From positions 1-19,877 of the forward strand of contig CAIXQV010000906.1 of assembly GCA_903921605.1 (NCBI GenBank): a stretch of DNA of 19,877 nt, written 5' to 3'. Source of the DNA: an uncultured Planctomycetaceae bacterium (GTDB taxonomy: Bacteria > Planctomycetota > Planctomycetia > Planctomycetales > Planctomycetaceae). Positions 15,569 through 19,877 of the stretch are shown here, piece after piece. Under the pieces are notes generated by a model, which worked only from the letters and a program-made list of their open reading frames with translations, ran no database searches and was not told the DNA's origin. How positions within the stretch are numbered: position 1 is the first letter of the stretch; the number at the start of each line of letters is the position of its first letter. The position numbers were made by a program, and so were the translations under genes.

Positions 15569-17713
15569 ATGCGTCAAAGAACCTTTCGCCAGCACGACTG
15601 CGCAGTGAACGATCGTGGTCTGGCGCAGTGCGAAGGTGCTCTTCGAGCACATTTTTCTCGATCAGCAGGCAAAGCTGGTGTGGCCGCTTTTGTGGGGCTG
15701 ATCTGTTCATTCTGGGCGACCGGTATCGCGGAAGCTCAGGCTCAGAAGCAGACTCCGGAATCTTTGTTGCGATATACTCCGGTGCAGAAGAGCGTTGAAT
15801 ACGACACTCCGGAAGCCGCTGACATCCCGAAATGTGCCGTCGCGCTTGAACAGGGAAGTTATGTCGTCACGAACCCGGCCAATCAAGTACTGCGAAAGTT
15901 TACTGACGCCAATGGTGATGGCTTTCCGGATATGTACCGCTACTACCATCTGGGGCTGGAAGTGTACCGTGAGATCGACACGAACGGCGACTTCAAAGCC
16001 AAGAAGGCAACTCGCGCTGATCAGTATCGATGGATGAACTGGGGTGGAACTCGCTGGGGTCTTGATCCCAACGAAGATGGCAAGATCGATTCATGGAAAG
16101 TCATCTCAGCTCAGGAATCTGCACGAGTCGCTGTCGAAGCTCTGATCAATGGTGACCTGCAGGCTCTGAGCACTGTGATGATCAACGATGCGGACATCAA
16201 AGCACTTGGATTACCAGCGGCCAAGGCCAAAGAAGTGCAGGCGGCGACAGCCGATCTCGCAAAGCTGGCTCAGGCTGCTGTTTCCGACAGCAAGGTTCTG
16301 AATTCCAAGAGTCAGTGGGTCCGATTTGATCCACCGCTTCCGGGACTGATACTGGCAGAACAGCTGGGAACATCCGGTGACATGACTGTTTACGAGAACG
16401 CAATGGCCTATGTTCAGAACGGTGAAAAGCTTGATCTGATTTCTGTCGGCGAAATGGTTCAGGTGGGCGATGTCTGGAAGTTGTTGCAGGTGCCGACTCC
16501 AATCAACTCGGGCAACAATATGGTGCAGGTTGGTGGTCTTTTGATGACACCTGGGATTCCCGATGGCAAATCCGGTGAAACACCAGGTACTCCCGAGATG
16601 TCCGCCGAAATGCAGAAGCTGCTGGCTGATCTCCAGAAGATTGACGAAGCCAGCCCGCAGCCGGACGCGCCTGCTCAGGCCTTCACGGACTACAACGTGG
16701 CACGAGCTAACGTGAGTGAGAAGCTGATTGGGCTGTCTCGCAATGATGAAGAACGTCAGCAGTGGATTCAGCAGTTTACAGACAGCCTTTCGACAGCAAC
16801 ACAGTCCGGACTCTATTCGGAAGGATTGCCTCGCCTGATCGCCCTGCAGGATGCTGCCAAGAGTAATCAGGCGTTGTTGGGATATATCTACTATCGTCGC
16901 CTGATGGCTGAATACGCGGTGCGACTGAAGAACGACGAAAAGGTACCACAGGCGGATGCCGCAAAGGCTCGCGAGCTGACTCAGAAGTGGTGGTTTGAAC
17001 AATTGGAAGCATTCGCCTCCAAATGGCCGAAGTCCGAAGATGCTCCAGATGCCGTCGTTCAGCTTGCCATCAGCTATGAGTTGATGGGGCGCATTGAAGA
17101 TGCCAAAGCCTGGTATGCTCAACTGGCGAAGAACTATCCGGAAACCGAAGGTGGCGTGAAAGCTCAGGGAGCAATGCGACGTCTGACATTGACCGGCAAG
17201 CCACTGACGCTGGCCGGAAAGACATTGCAGGGGCAGCCGTTGGCGGCGTCACAGTTCAAAGGCAAAGTTCTGCTGGTCGTCTTCTGGGCATCTTATGCTC
17301 AGCCATTTACCGAAGATCTGAAGACGATTTCAGAAGTCTATGCCAAGCACCAGAAGGCAGGCTTTGAGATTCTTGGTGTGAACATGGATACGGATCTGCC
17401 ATCAGTAGCGGCTTATCTGAAGCAGAACGGGATCACATGGCAAAGCCTTCGTGAAGCTCCCAAGGCGGAAGGCCAACAGCCGGGCGACTTCAGCTATGGA
17501 ATCGTATCGGTTCCAACCATGTTCATTGTGAACAAGGAAGGTCTTGTTGAGGGCGGAATCACCGCGTCGAATCTTGAGTACGCCGTTGATGCTTTGATTC
17601 AGGGCAAAAAACTGGAAGCGACTCCAGCGACTGAAGGCGAAGCCGAAGTGGCTGCTCCAAAGACAGGAGCCAAGCGAGACTCAACGGCTGATAAGACCAA
17701 AGCTCGTAACTAG
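15569..17713 (+). CDS. Exported TlpA/thioredoxin-fold protein with Ca-loop motifs, no CxxC
   Basis: A 714-residue protein. A basic start leads to a hydrophobic segment (about 36-52) ending in AEAQAQ, a likely signal peptide, so it acts outside the cytoplasm. Three Asp-rich loops follow: DANGDGFPD (113-121), DTNGDF (137-142) and DPNEDGKID (166-174), resembling EF-hand or thrombospondin type-3 calcium loops. The middle is mostly helical, with a TPR-like stretch (about 470-540) containing AISYELMGRIEDAKAWYAQLAKNYPET. Residues about 545-680 are a TlpA-like redoxin domain: GQPLAASQFKGKVLLVVFWASYAQPF, GFEILGVNMDTD and the cis-proline region VSVPTMFIVNKEG. The redox CxxC is replaced by AQPF (577-580), so disulfide exchange is not expected. 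The last ~30 residues are low complexity. An intrinsic terminator follows the stop. Confidence 0.8.
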   Translation: MRQRTFRQHDCAVNDRGLAQCEGALRAHFSRSAGKAGVAAFVGLICSFWATGIAEAQAQKQTPESLLRYTPVQKSVEYDTPEAADIPKCAVALEQGSYVVTNPANQVLRKFTDANGDGFPDMYRYYHLGLEVYREIDTNGDFKAKKATRADQYRWMNWGGTRWGLDPNEDGKIDSWKVISAQESARVAVEALINGDLQALSTVMINDADIKALGLPAAKAKEVQAATADLAKLAQAAVSDSKVLNSKSQWVRFDPPLPGLILAEQLGTSGDMTVYENAMAYVQNGEKLDLISVGEMVQVGDVWKLLQVPTPINSGNNMVQVGGLLMTPGIPDGKSGETPGTPEMSAEMQKLLADLQKIDEASPQPDAPAQAFTDYNVARANVSEKLIGLSRNDEERQQWIQQFTDSLSTATQSGLYSEGLPRLIALQDAAKSNQALLGYIYYRRLMAEYAVRLKNDEKVPQADAAKARELTQKWWFEQLEAFASKWPKSEDAPDAVVQLAISYELMGRIEDAKAWYAQLAKNYPETEGGVKAQGAMRRLTLTGKPLTLAGKTLQGQPLAASQFKGKVLLVVFWASYAQPFTEDLKTISEVYAKHQKAGFEILGVNMDTDLPSVAAYLKQNGITWQSLREAPKAEGQQPGDFSYGIVSVPTMFIVNKEGLVEGGITASNLEYAVDALIQGKKLEATPATEGEAEVAAPKTGAKRDSTADKTKARN

Positions 17714-17766
17714 CCTTCGTGGCGGAGTGACGAACGAGAGACCGCCTTTGGGCGAATCCTAAATTC

Positions 17767-17804
17767 AAAAACAGCCGGCAGGAGAATTCCTGTCGGCTGT
17801 TTTT
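17767..17804 (+). terminator. Intrinsic terminator after the TlpA-like gene
   Basis: ACAGCCGGCAGGA (17771-17783) pairs with TCCTGTCGGCTGT (17788-17800) around GAAT, with one G-T wobble. An A-run precedes it and TTTTGTTT follows from 17801, so it may work in both directions. It is the clearest intrinsic terminator in the window. Confidence 0.9.
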
Positions 17805-18013
17805 GTTTGGTTTTCGTTGAGCGACGGAGTCAGGAAAAAGGTGTCTGGGGCCGTTTGTTGACACAGAGCCGATGAGAATTCAGAGCAATACGAAGAGACT
17901 GATGTCGCGACTTTATGCTTTGGGCGATCGCGCAACGATCCGACTCATGGCCGACAGACAAGGTCCACCCTGGAACGGCGGAAGACGGTTTGTATTTCAG
18001 GCCGCGTTAATCT

Positions 18014-18044
18014 GCTGTGGCCGTATTCACGGCCGGGGTGATGG
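18014..18044. repeat. Hairpin repeat, copy A1
   Basis: A 31-base unit beginning GCTG and ending TGATGG. Its core GGCCGT (18019-18024) pairs with ACGGCC (18029-18034) around the loop ATTC. It matches copy A2 at 18084-18114 with paired stem changes. Confidence 0.6.
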
Positions 18045-18057
18045 GGAAACACGTTAA

Positions 18058-18077
18058 CCCCACGCTGAAGCGTGGGG
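18058..18077. repeat. REP-like hairpin B between the two A copies
   Basis: CCCCACGC (18058-18065) pairs perfectly with GCGTGGGG (18070-18077) around TGAA. On the minus strand GTAG stands directly 5' of the stem (plus-strand CTAC at 18078-18081). A GTAG or GTGG foot beside a hairpin is the hallmark of REP elements handled by RAYT (TnpA-REP) transposases. I recall similar CCCCACGC hairpins in planctomycete intergenic DNA; this is memory, not a search. Confidence 0.6.
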
Positions 18078-18083
18078 CTACAT

Positions 18084-18114
18084 GCTGCCGCCGCATTCGC
18101 GGCGAATCTGATGG
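18084..18114. repeat. Hairpin repeat, copy A2
   Basis: A 31-base unit of the same length as copy A1 and with the same GCTG start and TGATGG end. Its core GCCGC (18090-18094) pairs with GCGGC (18099-18103) around ATTC. It ends two bases before the stop codon of the minus-strand ugd gene. Confidence 0.6.
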
Positions 18115-18116
18115 CT

Positions 18117-19448
18117 CTATGACTTCGGAACATCCGCCGGTGGCAATGCACTGAGGCCAACTCCGCTGTACGTAAATCCGCGAGCTGCCATCTTGCGGCG
18201 GTCGTAAAGATTGCGTCCGTCGAAGATCACCGGAGCCTTCATCTTCAGCTTGATGTAGTCAAAGTCCGGATTTCGGAATTCGTTCCATTCCGTCACGATC
18301 GCAATCGCATCCGCGCCTTCGCAGGCATCGTAGTGGTGAATACAGTACTCAACGGTATCCCCGATTTCCTTGCGGACATTCTCGAGGGCCACAGGATCGT
18401 GGACACGAACTTTGGCACCGGCTTCCAGTAAGCTGTGAATCAATACCAGTGACGGAGCTTCTCGAATGTCGTCTGTTCGCGGCTTGAATGACAGTCCCCA
18501 CACGGCAATCGTGCGACCTTTCAGATCACCGCCGAAGTGAGCCGACAGCTTTCTGAACAATACGTGCTTCTGCTGATCGTTCGTCTCATCAACAGTTCGC
18601 AGAATTCGCGGCTCGACACCGTACTCTGCAGCCAGCGAAGCCAGGGCGCGAACGTCTTTGGGGAAGCAGGAGCCGCCGTAGCCGACGCCAGGAAAGAGAA
18701 ATGAAAAGCCGATTCGAGCATCATGGCCGATACCTTTGCGGACTTCATTGATATCCGCACCGACCTTTTCGCAGATGTTGGCCATTTCGTTGATAAAGCT
18801 GATCTTCGTCGCCAGCATGCAGTTGGCCGCGTACTTGATCATTTCGGCACTCTCGATGCCGACTGTAATGAATGGCTTTTCTGTTCGCAGGAACGGCTTG
18901 TAAACTTCCTGCAGGACATCAGCTGCTTCGGCATCATCGACACCGACGACGACTCGATCCGGCTTCGTGAAGTCGTCAATCGCCGCGCCTTCTTTCAGGA
19001 ACTCCGGGTTGGACGCGATCGAAAATTGTGTCTGAGTTTTGGACCGTATCCATTCGGCAACTTTGCGATTGGTGCCGACCGGGACAGTGCTTTTGCAGAT
19101 GACGATCGTGCCTGGCTGCAGATAAGGAGCCATGTTCTCAGCCGCAGCTTTGACATACTTCAGATCTGCCGCGCCTGTTTCATCCTGAGGTGTTCCCACA
19201 CAGATGAAGACGCACTTTGCCTTGCTGATCGCCTCTTCGTAGTTGGTTGTAAACTTCAGGCGTCCGGAGGCCGCGTTACGTTTCACCAGTTCTTCAAGAC
19301 CTGGCTCATAGATTGGCACGCCGCCTTTGTTCAGCAGGTCCACTTTTCGCGTGTCTACGTCCAGACATGTGACATCGTTGCCGCTTTCCGCGAAGCAGGT
19401 TCCTGTCACGAGCCCAACGTAACCAGTTCCGATCATAGTGATCTTCAT
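18117..19448 (-). CDS. UDP-glucose 6-dehydrogenase / nucleotide-sugar dehydrogenase
   Basis: Oxidises UDP-glucose to UDP-glucuronate (or a related nucleotide sugar) with two NAD+, supplying acidic sugars for surface polysaccharides. The 443-residue protein has the Rossmann motif GTGYVGL (7-13), [36 protein letters not shown] and [14 protein letters not shown]. The catalytic Cys261 is in [10 protein letters not shown], and the C-terminal NAD/sugar domain has [17 protein letters not shown]. Length and order are standard for the UDP-glucose/GDP-mannose dehydrogenase family, and the TGxxxFAExG region points to the UDP-glucose branch. The frame is open 14 codons further upstream, but GGAGG lies six bases before the ATG at 19448. 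It follows the GT2 gene on the same strand and is likely in one operon with it. Confidence 0.93.
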   Translation of the reverse strand: MKITMIGTGYVGLVTGTCFAESGNDVTCLDVDTRKVDLLNKGGVPIYEPGLEELVKRNAASGRLKFTTNYEEAISKAKCVFICVGTPQDETGAADLKYVKAAAENMAPYLQPGTIVICKSTVPVGTNRKVAEWIRSKTQTQFSIASNPEFLKEGAAIDDFTKPDRVVVGVDDAEAADVLQEVYKPFLRTEKPFITVGIESAEMIKYAANCMLATKISFINEMANICEKVGADINEVRKGIGHDARIGFSFLFPGVGYGGSCFPKDVRALASLAAEYGVEPRILRTVDETNDQQKHVLFRKLSAHFGGDLKGRTIAVWGLSFKPRTDDIREAPSLVLIHSLLEAGAKVRVHDPVALENVRKEIGDTVEYCIHHYDACEGADAIAIVTEWNEFRNPDFDYIKLKMKAPVIFDGRNLYDRRKMAARGFTYSGVGLSALPPADVPKS

Positions 19449-19454
19449 TGTTTT

Positions 19455-19459
19455 CCTCC
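19455..19459 (-). promoter_or_regulatory. Strong RBS of the dehydrogenase gene
   Basis: GGAGG on the minus strand, six bases before the ATG at 19448. It decides the start and touches the 16-bp palindrome upstream. Confidence 0.8.
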
Positions 19460-19474
19460 AGGGACCGGTCCCTG
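19459..19474 (-). promoter_or_regulatory. 16-bp palindrome abutting the dehydrogenase RBS
   Basis: CAGGGACCGGTCCCTG is a perfect palindrome. As RNA it could form a six-pair stem with a CCGG loop whose last G is the first G of the GGAGG ribosome binding site. It could affect translation or bind a dimeric regulator. Confidence 0.4.
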
Positions 19475-19556
19475 AGTCATGTCGGGACACTGCCCGAAAT
19501 TACAAATGTCTATTGTTAACTTCCGTTGAACGTCTCTGCATGTTCGTCGAGTTCCT

Positions 19557-19877
19557 TCACGACGGCTGGTGAGAACTGCTTGTCGACAATTTCGGCGATC
19601 TGTACTCGTTCTCCAGCGATTCCAGCAGGGCCTCAAGGCGATCCACACTTTCATTCGTGCTGCTGGACATTGGGCGATCCGCCTGACGAGGCAACTGTAT
19701 ACGATTCTTTACGCTGTCTGCAACAAACACCGGACGACTGCGAACCTGATCATAAATCCGAATCACGTATTCACCCAGAATGGAGATCCCCAGTGCATTC
19801 AACGCGCCGAAGAACGACGCGGTGATGATCATTGAGGTCCAGCCGGGGATCGCCAGTCCGGTCATCATCTTGTGCCA
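19557..19877 (-). CDS. GT2 family glycosyltransferase, C-terminal part (runs off window)
   Basis: Only the last ~106 codons are present; the frame is open to base 19877. A TM segment, WTSMIITASFFGALNALGIS, leads into ILGEYVIRIYDQVRSRPVFV. That is the characteristic C-terminal motif of DPM1/GtrB/ArnC-like membrane glycosyltransferases, in which a GEYxxRxY element follows the last TM helix. Such enzymes transfer a sugar onto a polyprenyl phosphate carrier. The last ~55 residues are polar with a short helical stretch (SVDRLEALLESLENEY) not typical of the core family. It is followed 108 bases later by the nucleotide-sugar dehydrogenase on the same strand. Confidence 0.8.
   Translation of the reverse strand, partial: WHKMMTGLAIPGWTSMIITASFFGALNALGISILGEYVIRIYDQVRSRPVFVADSVKNRIQLPRQADRPMSSSTNESVDRLEALLESLENEYRSPKLSTSSSHQPS

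Larger units (their letters stand above)
17714..18116. other. Non-coding region with terminator and hairpin repeats
   Basis: 403 bases lie between the TlpA-like gene and the end of the minus-strand ugd gene. They hold the intrinsic terminator at 17767-17804, a GGAAAAAGGTGTCTGGGGCC stretch at 17832-17851 and an A-B-A set of hairpins at 18014-18114. An open frame at 17872-18057 is not supported as a gene. Confidence 0.55.

Noticed and set aside
16211..17122. 303-codon antisense frame inside the TlpA-like gene
   Set aside because: It lies opposite a well-supported gene, has no recognisable domain or RBS, and is explained by codon bias of the real gene.
17872..18057. 61-codon frame in the gap before the dehydrogenase gene
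   Set aside because: It runs into the hairpin repeats, has no RBS and no similarity I can recognise, including none to RAYT transposases.
18014..18114. CRISPR array
   Set aside because: Only two similar units exist, they are self-complementary and they flank a different hairpin; there are no spacers or cas genes.
18723..19475. 250-codon plus-strand frame inside the dehydrogenase gene
   Set aside because: It is antisense to a fully conserved enzyme and has no family features.

Overview
The window looks like chromosomal DNA of a planctomycete. This rests on the mix of families (MMPL-type RND protein, divergent GroES, DUF962/Mpo1-like protein, a planctomycete-style GH10-like protein, a TlpA-fold protein with Ca-loop motifs), loose gene packing and GTAG-footed intergenic hairpins. 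The phylum is inferred from content; no rRNA or other marker gene is present. There are no tRNAs, CRISPR arrays, phage genes or intact insertion sequences.

Layout. 1-1047: 3' part or whole of an SGNH/GDSL hydrolase. 1353-4232: a 12-TM RND/MMPL transporter. 4268-4929: a GroES-like gene with a GTG start, overlapping by four bases (ATGA) a small DUF962/Mpo1-like membrane protein. 4930-5100: a structured leader with a perfect 22-bp palindrome and several hairpins, then a TolC-family outer-membrane lipoprotein (5101-7155). 7405-8376: an FtsQ-type POTRA membrane protein. 8641-9504: dihydropteroate synthase (folP), flanked by two copies of a short intergenic repeat and converging with purC (10467-9589, minus). 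Diverging from purC is a two-gene unit: a GH10-like protein with no visible catalytic glutamates (10625-12058) and a SAM methyltransferase (12064-12888). Next come a pol-beta-type nucleotidyltransferase (13027-13782), an MFS transporter (14089-15447) and an exported 714-aa protein with Ca-loop motifs and a TlpA-like domain lacking CxxC (15569-17713), ended by a clear intrinsic terminator. 17714-18116 is non-coding and holds an A-B-A set of three hairpins. The right end, on the minus strand, has the 3' end of a GT2 glycosyltransferase (runs off the window) followed by UDP-glucose/GDP-mannose dehydrogenase (19448-18117), a surface-polysaccharide pair.

How they fit together. Most genes are single housekeeping or envelope units. 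Cell-envelope functions dominate (RND, TolC, FtsQ-like, GT2, UDP-sugar dehydrogenase, secreted TlpA-like), with one-carbon and purine metabolism (folP, purC) in the middle. I see no self-evident new defence or mobile system. The best leads are the covarying hairpin module at 18014-18114, the palindrome and hairpins before tolC, the apparently catalysis-dead GH10-like and TlpA-like proteins, and the FtsQ-like protein in an apparent planctomycete.
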